64,000 bases of DNA, taken from NCBI RefSeq assembly GCF_012932965.1, contig NZ_JABBXH010000003.1, forward strand, positions 558,001 to 622,000, in the 5' to 3' direction. This document shows, one piece after another, positions 27,232 to 35,648 of the stretch; positions within the stretch are counted from its first letter, which is position 1; each line of letters begins with the position of its first letter. Source of the DNA: Thalassotalea algicola (GTDB taxonomy: Bacteria > Pseudomonadota > Gammaproteobacteria > Enterobacterales > Alteromonadaceae). A program made the position numbers and the translations under genes. The notes beneath the pieces were generated by a model. It searched no databases. It was not told where the DNA came from and worked only from the letters and a program-made list of their open reading frames with translations.

Positions 27232-27268
27232 ACAGGCTGATTTACTTTAAAAGTTTATCAGCCTGTTT
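27232..27268 (+). terminator. hairpin in the guaB-guaA gap, possible intrinsic terminator
   Basis: Perfect 10-bp stem ACAGGCTGAT / ATCAGCCTGT with a 15-nt loop and a short TTTT after the right arm. It lies 26 nt upstream of the guaA start codon, so it could limit read-through from guaB into guaA. Confidence 0.6.
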
Positions 27269-27293
27269 TACTTAAATAACATAAGGTTTCGAT

Positions 27294-28871
27294 ATGACCA
27301 AAGATATCCATTCATCACGAGTCTTAATCCTAGATTTTGGTTCGCAATATACACAACTTATTGCCCGTCGTGTACGTGAAATTGGCGTTTACTGTGAGCT
27401 TTGGGCTTGGGATGTAACTGAAGAGCAAATTAAAGCGTTTGCACCATCAGGTATAATCTTAGCAGGTGGTCCTGAATCAGTTACTGAAGACAACTCACCG
27501 CGCGCACCAGAATATGTATTTAATGCCGGGATTCCTGTGCTAGGTGTTTGTTATGGAATGCAAACTATGTCTGAGCAATTAGGTGGTAGCGTTCAGTCTT
27601 CAGAGCACAAAGAGTTTGGTTATGCTGCAGTAGAGGTAATTGAAAAATCTGAATTATTCAAAAACATTGAAGATGCAATTGGTGACAATGGCAATGCAAT
27701 GTTAGATGTTTGGATGAGTCATGGTGATAAAGTTGCGACGATTCCTGAAGGTTTTACTACAATTGCACAAACACCAAGCTGTGCACATGCAGCGATGGCG
27801 AACGAAGAAAAGAAATTCTACGGCGTACAGTTCCACCCAGAAGTGACTCATACCAAGCAAGGTATGCGTATGCTTGAGCATTTCATTGTTGATATTTGTC
27901 AGTGTGAAAAACTATGGACTTCAGCATCTATTATTGAAGACGCTATCGCGAAAATGAAAGAGCAAGTAGGTGACGATGAAGTCGTACTTGGTTTATCTGG
28001 TGGCGTTGATTCTTCTGTTGTGGCCATGCTATTGCATCGCGCGATTGGTGACAAGCTAACTTGTGTATTCGTAGACAACGGCTTACTTCGTTTAGATGAA
28101 GGCAAGCAAGTAATGGAAATGTTTGGTGATCACTTTGGTTTAAACATTATTCATGTGAATGCAGAGCAGCGCTTTTTAGATCGCTTAAAAGGTGAAGACG
28201 ATCCAGAGAAAAAACGTAAGATCATTGGTAACGTATTTGTTGAAATTTTCGATGAAGAAGCGGGCAAATTAACAAATGCTAAATGGTTAGCGCAAGGTAC
28301 TATCTACCCTGATGTGATCGAATCGGCAGCATCAGCTACTGGTAAAGCACATGTGATTAAATCTCATCATAATGTTGGCGGTTTACCAGAAGATATGGAA
28401 CTAGGTTTAGTTGAGCCATTACGTGAATTATTTAAAGATGAAGTTCGTAAGATAGGCTTAGAGCTTGGTTTACCTTACAACATGCTTTACCGCCACCCGT
28501 TCCCGGGGCCAGGTCTTGGCGTACGTATTTTAGGTGAAGTTAAGAAAGAATATGCTGACTTACTTCGCCGTGCTGATGCAATCTTTATTGAAGAGCTTCA
28601 TAAGCACGATTTATACAATAAAGTATCGCAAGCATTTACCGTGTTTTTACCGGTGCGTTCAGTTGGAGTTATGGGAGACGGACGTAAATACGATTGGGTA
28701 GTGAGCTTACGTGCTGTTGAAACTATCGACTTTATGACGGCTCATTGGGCTCATTTACCTTATGACTTTTTAGGATTAGTGTCTAATCGCATCATTAATG
28801 AAATCGATGGTATTTCGCGCGTGGTTTATGATATCTCAGGCAAGCCACCTGCGACTATTGAATGGGAATAA
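27294..28871 (+). CDS. guaA: GMP synthase (glutamine-hydrolysing)
   Basis: Amidates XMP to GMP using glutamine and ATP. 525 residues, as in E. coli. The N-terminal class I glutamine amidotransferase domain has nucleophile Cys86 in GVCYGMQ and the His/Glu pair in QFHPEVTH. The ATP-pyrophosphatase domain has the P-loop LSGGVDSSV. The C-terminal dimerisation domain ends KPPATIEWE, as in the family. It follows guaB by 186 nt, a gap containing two hairpins. Confidence 0.98.
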   Translation: MTKDIHSSRVLILDFGSQYTQLIARRVREIGVYCELWAWDVTEEQIKAFAPSGIILAGGPESVTEDNSPRAPEYVFNAGIPVLGVCYGMQTMSEQLGGSVQSSEHKEFGYAAVEVIEKSELFKNIEDAIGDNGNAMLDVWMSHGDKVATIPEGFTTIAQTPSCAHAAMANEEKKFYGVQFHPEVTHTKQGMRMLEHFIVDICQCEKLWTSASIIEDAIAKMKEQVGDDEVVLGLSGGVDSSVVAMLLHRAIGDKLTCVFVDNGLLRLDEGKQVMEMFGDHFGLNIIHVNAEQRFLDRLKGEDDPEKKRKIIGNVFVEIFDEEAGKLTNAKWLAQGTIYPDVIESAASATGKAHVIKSHHNVGGLPEDMELGLVEPLRELFKDEVRKIGLELGLPYNMLYRHPFPGPGLGVRILGEVKKEYADLLRRADAIFIEELHKHDLYNKVSQAFTVFLPVRSVGVMGDGRKYDWVVSLRAVETIDFMTAHWAHLPYDFLGLVSNRIINEIDGISRVVYDISGKPPATIEWE

Positions 28872-28911
28872 TAACACTTTCTAAAGGTGCTTTGGCTTAA
28901 CTTGTTTATCA

Positions 28912-28946
28912 GGAGTGCACACGTAGTTTCCTACGTTTTGCGCTCC
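28912..28946. repeat. dispersed two-stem hairpin element, copy D (after guaA)
   Basis: Outer GGAG (28912-28915) pairs with CTCC (28943-28946). Inner ACGTAG pairs with CTACGT around TTTC. It shares TACGTTTTGCG with copy A. It starts 40 nt after the guaA stop. Confidence 0.55.
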
Positions 28947-28970
28947 TTGTTTCAAACGATACCAAAAAGA

Positions 28971-28997
28971 AAAGCAGCTCAATGAGCTGCTTTTTTA
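28971..28997 (+). terminator. rho-independent terminator after guaA
   Basis: Perfect 10-bp stem AAAGCAGCTC / GAGCTGCTTT with loop AAT, followed by more T. Confidence 0.9.
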
Positions 28998-29058
28998 ATT
29001 CATGAAACTTGTTATGAAAGTTTAATTGCCACTTTCACATATTTCCTTGCTAATTAGA

Positions 29059-29208
29059 TTACTCGTAAGAGCGCTCCATCCACATGATTTGCATTTTCAA
29101 GTCAGCGATTTCCTTTTGAGCGTCCGCTAACTGCTTGGCTAAAGTGCCATCTTCGTTGTTTAACTCTTCGTTGATGTTTGATAATGCTTTGTCGTCATCG
29201 TGTGCCAT
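29059..29208 (-). CDS. small acidic coiled-coil-like protein (49 aa), unknown function
   Basis: ATG at 29208 has an AGGGG ribosome-binding site 7 nt upstream. It opens a 49-codon frame beginning MAHDDDKALSNINEEL and ending with a helix of heptad-like spacing (LAKQLADAQKEIADLKMQI), then MERSYE. It is strongly acidic at the N-terminus, with no signal peptide or membrane span. The second half looks like a short coiled coil, as in SlyX-type small proteins, but no family was recognised. It converges on guaA across a terminator. The 130 nt upstream hold no other gene. Confidence 0.6.
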   Translation of the reverse strand: MAHDDDKALSNINEELNNEDGTLAKQLADAQKEIADLKMQIMWMERSYE

Positions 29209-29340
29209 GTCATACCCCTAAAATGTAATAGCTAATGTAATATTACAAAATAAATGACATTTTGTCATTGGCTAACATGAATAGTTGAAATAATAACCAG
29301 TGATAAATGTAAAGAATGAACAACAATTAGCATGCTAAAT

Positions 29341-30165
29341 TTATTTAGAGTTATAGAAATTTGCCAACTTGTTTATGTTTTTCTGAGTAATTGAAGGGAA
29401 ATCTTCTCGCACATAATATTCCTGAAAAAACGATGAAAATATCGTGCTCTGACTGACTTCATCTAAAACACTTATCAACTCATCACCACGCATTTCATCA
29501 GTTAAACAGCAAGTTATGTAGCGATTAATGACTATTGGTAAATTTAACCCTTTTTGCTGTAACGCCAAATCTACTTCGATAAAAAATGCAGCACCGCTCC
29601 AGTAATTTCTCATAAATGACCGCTGTTTTCGCATATTCTGGCTAGCAATAAAGAGCATATCGTCATTCATTGACGTGTTTTTTCGTCCTCTTTTAAGTCC
29701 TGCACTAATTCGTTCTACAAATTCTGTAGAGCTTAATAAGCCAGCTTTTAGCATAATAATTTGTTGACTATAAGTAGCAAAACCCTCGCTAAGCCATCGG
29801 GCATCATCGCTTAGAAAAGGTAAGTATAGGTGAGATAATTCGTGATATAAGGTCCAATCGTTTTTTAAATCATTAATAGAGAATTTTAGCGAAGTATGGA
29901 GCAATATCGAATTGTCCATTCTATTTACTTGTCCCCATGGCACAGGCTCGTTATTTCTTTTACTGGGTTTTACGCGAAATTTAATTGGTTTAAATGGTAG
30001 TTTATGAAAGGTTTTTTCTGTAGCTTTTACGCCAAATTTCAACCATTGTTGAATTTTTTCGTGTTGGTGCTTAGCAATGTCTTGCTTATTTTGCCATAAA
30101 TAATTGGCAGAATGAGCAGGAAGGAAAACCAGGAAAAACGTGATTAGCACTATAAACTTTTTCAT
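29341..30165 (-). CDS. secreted gluzincin-like metallopeptidase candidate
   Basis: 274 residues with a clear Sec signal peptide (MKKFIVLITFFLVFLPAHSA, cleavage about residue 20). The zinc motif HELSH is at 108-112, followed 15 residues later by Glu127 in the WLSEGFATY context. This HExxH...E pattern is that of gluzincin peptidases (M1/M61-like). Only the catalytic-domain size is present, much shorter than full M1 or M61 enzymes. It is probably periplasmic. Substrate and exact family are unknown. It stands alone, divergent from chrA. Confidence 0.7.
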   Translation of the reverse strand: MKKFIVLITFFLVFLPAHSANYLWQNKQDIAKHQHEKIQQWLKFGVKATEKTFHKLPFKPIKFRVKPSKRNNEPVPWGQVNRMDNSILLHTSLKFSINDLKNDWTLYHELSHLYLPFLSDDARWLSEGFATYSQQIIMLKAGLLSSTEFVERISAGLKRGRKNTSMNDDMLFIASQNMRKQRSFMRNYWSGAAFFIEVDLALQQKGLNLPIVINRYITCCLTDEMRGDELISVLDEVSQSTIFSSFFQEYYVREDFPSITQKNINKLANFYNSK

Positions 30166-30345
30166 ACCGAGAGCTCATTATGATTGGTGACAATAAGTGT
30201 AGGTGATAAAGTTATAATTAAATTTTCAAAATGTTAGAAAGTATTTAAAGTTGGCAGCATTAAATAGAGTAATTATTTTTAGTCACTCGTAACATATCGA
30301 AATAACTAAACTGACATTAGATTGAATTAGAGTGAAGAAACTTTC

Positions 30346-31533
30346 ATGAAGGGTATATTCGAAATATTTACCAAGTTTTTTGTACTAGGCTGTACAAGTT
30401 TTGGTGGTCCAGCAGCGCATATTGGCTATTTTCAGCAGGCCTTCGTGCAAAAGCATAAGTGGTTGAGTCAACAGGAGTTTGGTAACTTGGTTGCGCTAAG
30501 TCAGTTTTTACCTGGCCCAAGCTCTAGCCAGGTTGGATTTGCTATAGGTTGTCATAGGGGCGGAGTATTAGGAGGTTTCGCGGCTTTTCTAGCATTTACC
30601 CTACCATCGGTTGTATTAATGTTACTGCTGTTTTTTGTTGGTTCGGAGTTTGCCAATACCATCTCCTTTAAGGGGGTAGTTTATGGATTGAAATTACTTG
30701 CGGTTGTTGTTGTTGCTGATGCTATTGCAACAATGGCAAAAAGCTTTTGTCACAGGCTTTGGCAAAAGGGCATGGCACTTGTCGTGGCAATCATTTTGAT
30801 CTTTAGTCCGTTTGCTGGTACACAATTTATTCTTTTAGCTGGAGCTGCAATCATAGGACATTTGTTTTTTACCAACCCTTCGGTAATTGGTAGTGAACAA
30901 GCTAGTTACGCTAAAACTAATAAACCTGTCCATCAGCTAAATTGGTTAGTATTTTCTCTCTTTATTGTACTGTTGTTAGGTGGTATTTTCATTACTGGTG
31001 GCAATGCGGTTGTTCAGTTAATTAAAGACTTTTATGTCGCTGGTAGCTTAGTGTTTGGTGGTGGGCACGTTGTATTGCCTTTATTACAGGAATCGGTTGC
31101 CGCTACTATGGGACAAAATGAGTTTTTAACTGGTTATGCTGCGGCGCAAGCGGTTCCAGGCCCTATGTTTACTTTAGCGACATACTTAGGAGCTAATATC
31201 CTATCGACTTCACCAGTGTTAGGAGCCGTCATTGCGACAGTAGCTATATTTTTACCTGGCTTTCTGCTGATAATTGCGTTTCAACCAGTGTGGCAACAAT
31301 ACGCGGCAAATCCCAAAATTTCAGGAGCGTTGACTGCTGTTAATGCTGCAGTTGTCGGTTTGTTGATTTCCGCTTTTTATCAGCCAGTTTTGAGCTCGGC
31401 AATAAATGGCTGGTTAGATGGATTGCTAGCCATTATAGGTATTATTTTGCTCAGAATAATTAAAGTACCAGTATTGACCTTAGTGCTGAGTTTTGGTGCT
31501 TTAGGTGTATTGATGGTACAAACTATCTATTAA
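30346..31533 (+). CDS. chrA: chromate transporter ChrA (CHR family, long form)
   Basis: 395-residue integral membrane protein with two homologous CHR halves. The N-terminal half carries FKVF-like FTKFFVLGCTSFGGP and QFLPGPSSSQVGFAIG. The second half carries VAGSLVFGGGHVVLPLL and AAQAVPGPMFTLATYLG. The family exports chromate, usually as a sulfate analogue. The long two-domain form is the classic proteobacterial type. No chrB or other metal-resistance gene is adjacent, so a different physiological anion is possible. The LURP-one-like gene follows after 22 nt. Confidence 0.9.
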   Translation: MKGIFEIFTKFFVLGCTSFGGPAAHIGYFQQAFVQKHKWLSQQEFGNLVALSQFLPGPSSSQVGFAIGCHRGGVLGGFAAFLAFTLPSVVLMLLLFFVGSEFANTISFKGVVYGLKLLAVVVVADAIATMAKSFCHRLWQKGMALVVAIILIFSPFAGTQFILLAGAAIIGHLFFTNPSVIGSEQASYAKTNKPVHQLNWLVFSLFIVLLLGGIFITGGNAVVQLIKDFYVAGSLVFGGGHVVLPLLQESVAATMGQNEFLTGYAAAQAVPGPMFTLATYLGANILSTSPVLGAVIATVAIFLPGFLLIIAFQPVWQQYAANPKISGALTAVNAAVVGLLISAFYQPVLSSAINGWLDGLLAIIGIILLRIIKVPVLTLVLSFGALGVLMVQTIY

Positions 31534-31555
31534 TCGCTAATTAAGGGAGTTTGCT

Positions 31556-32053
31556 ATGCGTTTTGTGATGAAACAAAAGATTTTTTCGTTAAGGGATAGT
31601 TTTGAAATTTTTGACGAAAATGACACCTTGGCGTATGTCGCAAAAGGTGGCTTTGTCAGTATTCGTAAGGGGTTAACGCTTAAGAATAATTCTGACCAAA
31701 ACGTAGCGAAGATACGCCAAAAACTTATCGCGTGGAAGCCAACGTTTTATATTAAGTTTAATAATGGTTATCGATGTAAGATAAAGAAGTGCTTCTTTCC
31801 ACTTTTTAAAAGTCGATTTTTAATTACCACTCCACAGGCTGAAATAGTGATCGATGGAGATTTTTGGGCACACGAATATCAATTTAGCTGTAAAGGGGAA
31901 GAGATCGCCAATGTATCCAAACGGTGGTTTAGTTTCAGTGATACTTATGGTGTTGATATAAAATACCCAGAAGATGTAGAGCTTATATTATCAGCTGTTG
32001 CAGTAATTGATATGGTTATTCACGATGATAGTGGCAGTATCTCTAGTGACTAA
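31556..32053 (+). CDS. LURP-one-related (YxjI-like) protein
   Basis: 165 residues beginning MRFVMKQKIFSLRDSFEIFDEND, the characteristic start of the LURP-one-related/YxjI family. This is a small beta-barrel with a central helix, similar in fold to the Tubby C-terminal domain. Function is unknown; membrane-lipid binding has been suggested for the fold. No signal peptide. It lies 22 nt after chrA and is probably co-transcribed. Its stop codon is inside a hairpin shared with the convergent 56-residue membrane protein gene. Confidence 0.8.
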   Translation: MRFVMKQKIFSLRDSFEIFDENDTLAYVAKGGFVSIRKGLTLKNNSDQNVAKIRQKLIAWKPTFYIKFNNGYRCKIKKCFFPLFKSRFLITTPQAEIVIDGDFWAHEYQFSCKGEEIANVSKRWFSFSDTYGVDIKYPEDVELILSAVAVIDMVIHDDSGSISSD

Positions 32054-32076
32054 TAGTCATTTAGCTAATTAGTCAC
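32046..32076. terminator. hairpin spanning convergent gene ends
   Basis: GTGACTAAT pairs with ATTAGTCAC over 9 bp around a 13-nt loop. It contains the stop codon of the LURP-one-like gene (+) and covers the last codons of the convergent small membrane protein gene (-). There is no T tract, so its role as a terminator is uncertain. Confidence 0.4.
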
Positions 32077-32235
32077 ATAAAGCATGATAAGGAAGAAGCC
32101 TAAAATAATGGCATTGAATGCAAGAATATAAGCAAAACCCTTAATGCCATCTTTTGCTTTAAAGCCTTTTTGTTCTAAATAGAACCACCAAAAGCCACAC
32201 ATTAAAATTGGCAGTAAAAAAAATAGTCTAATCAT
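32065..32235 (-). CDS. small membrane protein (56 aa), unknown function
   Basis: ATG at 32235 opens a 56-codon frame with two predicted membrane segments (about residues 3-20 and 34-54), joined by a short basic loop containing LEQKGFKAKDGIKGF. The hairpin-like layout with a Lys/Gly-rich loop looks like a genuine conserved small inner-membrane protein, not random sequence. No named family was recognised. It lies just downstream, on the same strand, of the AmpG-like permease gene (50-nt gap) and may share its transcript. Confidence 0.6.
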   Translation of the reverse strand: MIRLFFLLPILMCGFWWFYLEQKGFKAKDGIKGFAYILAFNAIILGFFLIMLYVTN

Positions 32236-32284
32236 GTAGTTAATTGTTCATTTGTTTGTTTTAGCATAGAGTAGTTTAACTTAT

Positions 32285-33889
32285 TTAGCTAGAACTCTGG
32301 CGGTTGTTTTGTTCTATAAGTGCAGTCAGTGGTTTCCGGATACTATACAAAAATAGCAGGCTTGGAATGACCATCAACGAAGTTAGGATGAAAAATAGCG
32401 CCCAATTGCCATCTAGCCAATCAACAATAATACCGGAATAAGAACCGAGCATAACTCTGCCAAAAGTGCCTAGCGAAGCCATGAGTGCATACTGACTGGC
32501 GGTAAAGCTTTTATTACAAAGTACTGACAGCAATGCTACAAAGGCAACAGAACCCCACGCGGAAGTAAAACCGTCAACAAATACAGTCAATGCAAATAAT
32601 GGCTTGCTTGGCCCAACAATCGCTATCACAGAAAACAGCAGGTTACTGGCAGACATCGCAATACCACCGATAAATAGTCCTTTTAAAATCCCGTATCGAA
32701 TAGTAAAAACACTGCCAATTAATGAAAATACAATAGTTGTTGCCCAGTTAATGAGTTTAGAGTAATAAGCGATATCTTCATTAGAAAAGCCAACTTCACG
32801 ATAGAATACGATAGACATTCTACCTAAGTAAGCTTCACCTAGTTTAAACAAGAAGATAAACATTAAAATTGAAATTGCCAATCGCGCACCATTGCGGGTA
32901 AAAAACTCTTGGATAGGGGCTACTAAGGTCGTTAAGATCCACGCAGTAACGCTAACCAGTAGACTAGAGTTGCTCGGTTGGCTAGATGTTTCATGATTTG
33001 ATAATGCCCGGTTTAGTCGCGTTAACTGAAAGATAAATAAAATAAGAAGAATGAAAACTGTTAGCGTTAGACTGGAGAACTGAAAGTCTTTGCTGATAAG
33101 GTTATTTGGCCAACTAGGGTAACCAATATTAGCGTAAACAACACTCGCCATAATCAGTGGCAAAATAATTAAGATACCGACACATCGCATCGTAAAATGA
33201 GGGAGAACTTTTAAATAGTTTTGCTCAATTTTATTAAGAGTTTCTTCTCGTTGGCTGCTTGGTTCTTGAACGACTAATGCGGTAAGCATTAATATCGCCA
33301 TTATTGCCGCCAAAACAAGGAAAACTTCAGACCATTGCCAATTAGGTGAAGTCACTAGAATAAAGGGGATGCTGCCAAGTCCCGCATAGCCTGTCCACCA
33401 ACCAGCTGTTGCCATCGCCGAACCTGCTGCCATCAATTCACTATCACCATTGCTTAATGTATCGATGCGAAATGCATCAATGGCAATATCTTGTGTCGCT
33501 CCGTTAAGTGCTATAAATAGCCCAAACAATGCCATGAGGTTTAACTGGCTTGAAGCGTCTAACGTACTAAGCTTCAATGTGCATAAACAGATAATAAATT
33601 GGGTGACTAAAATCCAACTTCGCCTCATGCCCAGCTTTAATGTTAGTAGAGGTATTTTCACGCGATCGGCAAGAGGTGACCAAAGAAAGTTGATGCTATA
33701 GCAGGCAAAAACTAAACCGAATAACCCTATACTAGAACGAGAAAGCCCTTCATCTTTTAGCCACCCCGTCATTGCTGAACCGACTAACACCCAAGGAAAA
33801 CCACTCGCAATACCGAAACAAAAAATGCTTAATAAACGACGATCTTTAAAGTAACGGAGAGATTCGGTAAAAGAGTGGGGAGATGACAT
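32285..33889 (-). CDS. ampG: AmpG-like major facilitator permease
   Basis: 534 residues with about 14 membrane segments. The N-terminal FGIASGFPWVLVGSAMTGWLKDEGLSRSSIG and the following FLWSPLADR are signatures of AmpG, the inner-membrane permease that imports anhydro-muropeptides for cell-wall recycling. Length agrees with AmpG of this order (E. coli 491). Gene context supports it: E. coli has ampG next to yajG and bolA, and both occur within 4 kb here. Substrate is inferred from family and context. Confidence 0.85.
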   Translation of the reverse strand: MSSPHSFTESLRYFKDRRLLSIFCFGIASGFPWVLVGSAMTGWLKDEGLSRSSIGLFGLVFACYSINFLWSPLADRVKIPLLTLKLGMRRSWILVTQFIICLCTLKLSTLDASSQLNLMALFGLFIALNGATQDIAIDAFRIDTLSNGDSELMAAGSAMATAGWWTGYAGLGSIPFILVTSPNWQWSEVFLVLAAIMAILMLTALVVQEPSSQREETLNKIEQNYLKVLPHFTMRCVGILIILPLIMASVVYANIGYPSWPNNLISKDFQFSSLTLTVFILLILFIFQLTRLNRALSNHETSSQPSNSSLLVSVTAWILTTLVAPIQEFFTRNGARLAISILMFIFLFKLGEAYLGRMSIVFYREVGFSNEDIAYYSKLINWATTIVFSLIGSVFTIRYGILKGLFIGGIAMSASNLLFSVIAIVGPSKPLFALTVFVDGFTSAWGSVAFVALLSVLCNKSFTASQYALMASLGTFGRVMLGSYSGIIVDWLDGNWALFFILTSLMVIPSLLFLYSIRKPLTALIEQNNRQSSS

Positions 33890-33964
33890 GATTGCTTAGC
33901 ATGATGAAAATTGGCTTAAGCCTATCAAAGAGTACCTAGATACAAAAGCGATAATTATTGGAGA

Positions 33965-34294
33965 TTAAGGTAAAGGTCTCCAGCCAATACAATCTATAGG
34001 GTAGCTACCAGTGCCAGAAAAGAAATCTAAACAAGTAGTGATCTCACTTTTGAAGAATAAATTGCTGTTAAGCGCTTGAGCACCATGTAAACTTATCTCA
34101 TGTATCAGGTGCCAAAACACGCGCTCTTTGGCACTGCCAGGTGTTTCATCTCTGACCGATAATAGTGACCATTCTTCCATTGTATCCATAATAAACTTAT
34201 CGAGTTCAGTATAATGGAGTGACTGATCGATGACGGCATTTATATATGCGCGTATTTGGGTGATTTTGTCGTTGATAAACTGCTCAATTATCAT
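33965..34294 (-). CDS. hypothetical protein (109 aa)
   Basis: 109 residues, no signal peptide or membrane span. The N-terminal two thirds look helical (MIIEQFINDKITQIRAYINA, then a segment with MDTMEEWSLLSVRDETPG). The C-terminus FSGTGSYPIDCIGWRPLP is Gly/Pro-rich. The reading frame has normal codon use and sits 75 nt upstream of the AmpG-like gene on the same strand. I do not recognise the family and assign no function. Confidence 0.6.
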   Translation of the reverse strand: MIIEQFINDKITQIRAYINAVIDQSLHYTELDKFIMDTMEEWSLLSVRDETPGSAKERVFWHLIHEISLHGAQALNSNLFFKSEITTCLDFFSGTGSYPIDCIGWRPLP

Positions 34295-34445
34295 GTGAAA
34301 TTCTGCCTGCTAGCGTGTAAACAATTCCTTTGCTCGATTTAATTTTATTTGTACGAATACTTTAGTTATCGAACAATAATCGCTATAAGTCAAAGTGCTG
34401 TTACAAAAAAACAACAAGTGAATGAATTTATAGATAAAGTATTTT

Positions 34446-34465
34446 AAGGCCAAATTCTTGGCCTT
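34446..34465. other. perfect hairpin downstream of the cyclophilin gene
   Basis: AAGGCCAA / TTGGCCTT with loop ATTC, an 8-bp perfect stem, 18 nt past the stop codon of the cyclophilin gene on the minus strand. It has no T tract in that direction, so it may protect the mRNA end more than terminate transcription. Confidence 0.5.
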
Positions 34466-34483
34466 GTGATTTAGAAAGGGCAG

Positions 34484-35068
34484 TTATTCAGCGGGTAATA
34501 AGGTTGCTTTTATTAATGTGATTGGTTCGACAGGTACATCATCCCAACCCATTACATCACTGTATTCGGTTTTTACCATGCCCATAGCTTCAATTACCTC
34601 AAAGCCTTCGACAATTTCTCCAAAAACAGTGTAACCCCATTGGCGACCTGGGTTTAAATTAGTGTTGTCTGCCAAGTTGAAGAAGAATTGACGGTTTGCC
34701 GTATGAGGGCGACTCTCTTTGGCCATGGCAATAGTGCCCTCATCATTTTTTAAGCCATTTCCCGACTCGTTGACAATGTCTGGATGGGTTTTTAAATGGG
34801 TGAAGTCTTTATCGTAGCCACCACCTTGAACGATATAATTTTCAAGCACTCGATGAAAAATGGTATTGTTGAACTCGCCTTCAACGACATAAGTTAAAAA
34901 GTTATTAACAGTAAGTGGAGCTTTAATTCGATTGAGTTCGACGATAATAATGCCCATTGATGTCTCAATTTTAACTTTAGGGAATAAGTTGTCTGGATCA
35001 ATGATTGAGTTTTTGGCTTGAACGTTAAAGCCAGTTAATAGCATTAAAGCGAAAAATAAACTACGCAT
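34484..35068 (-). CDS. periplasmic cyclophilin-type peptidyl-prolyl isomerase
   Basis: 194 residues with a Sec signal peptide (MRSLFFALMLLTGFNVQAKN) and a cyclophilin domain. It has the family landmarks FHRVLENYIVQGGGYDKD, ANRQFFFNLADN and GRQWGYTVFGEIVEG, with catalytic-region Arg in FHRV. It matches PpiA-type enzymes that isomerise proline bonds during periplasmic folding. It starts 2 nt after yajG, so rlmG-yajG-cyclophilin form one transcript. Confidence 0.92.
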   Translation of the reverse strand: MRSLFFALMLLTGFNVQAKNSIIDPDNLFPKVKIETSMGIIIVELNRIKAPLTVNNFLTYVVEGEFNNTIFHRVLENYIVQGGGYDKDFTHLKTHPDIVNESGNGLKNDEGTIAMAKESRPHTANRQFFFNLADNTNLNPGRQWGYTVFGEIVEGFEVIEAMGMVKTEYSDVMGWDDVPVEPITLIKATLLPAE

Positions 35069-35070
35069 GT

Positions 35071-35637
35071 TTAATTCCTGATAAATTCAATGAACTCATG
35101 GTTATTAGCAATATCGCTGACGATTTTACCGAGCTGTTGATTTAAATCGCGTTCTAGTACGGCAATGTCCGCTTGTAACGGGCCTTTACTATTACTTGTG
35201 GATTTCAGTGTGTTAGTTAATGTTTTTTCTCCTTTTTTAATCAAAATAGTTAATTGGATATCACTATTTGATTGATACTTCATCAATTCTTGCTGAACGC
35301 TCACTATTGCTCTATCAATTGTAATATTGATTTCTGTTGCACCACCGTTGGTATCTAAGCCTTGCGAGTTTAAATAAGGCGTTAAATTATTACTGATAGC
35401 CTCAGTAAGCGGCGTAGATGGTGAATAGAGTTGCGCAGCTTTATCTGTTCTTAAAACTTGGACGATATGATTATTCGCTCGGAGGTCTTTAATCATCAGC
35501 GTCGCTTGTTGGTTTAAATATATGACAGATGGTTTACTAGTTACTTGCGGCGATAAAATTATATGACTAGGTGTTGTGCTACAGCCAGCAACTAAAATGA
35601 CTACTATTAACAAAATATATTGATTTAAATTACTCAA
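35071..35637 (-). CDS. yajG: YajG family lipoprotein
   Basis: 188-residue lipoprotein with lipobox VAGC (Cys19) and the YajG-family fold: ILSPQV near the N-terminus, VRTDK-type region and a LTEAISNNLTPYLNSQGL segment. Outer-membrane-anchored and of unknown function. In E. coli yajG lies between ampG and bolA, the same neighbourhood as here. It starts 11 nt after the rlmG stop and is followed by the cyclophilin gene after 2 nt. Confidence 0.88.
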   Translation of the reverse strand: MSNLNQYILLIVVILVAGCSTTPSHIILSPQVTSKPSVIYLNQQATLMIKDLRANNHIVQVLRTDKAAQLYSPSTPLTEAISNNLTPYLNSQGLDTNGGATEINITIDRAIVSVQQELMKYQSNSDIQLTILIKKGEKTLTNTLKSTSNSKGPLQADIAVLERDLNQQLGKIVSDIANNHEFIEFIRN

Positions 35638-35648
35638 GTTAATTGCTC

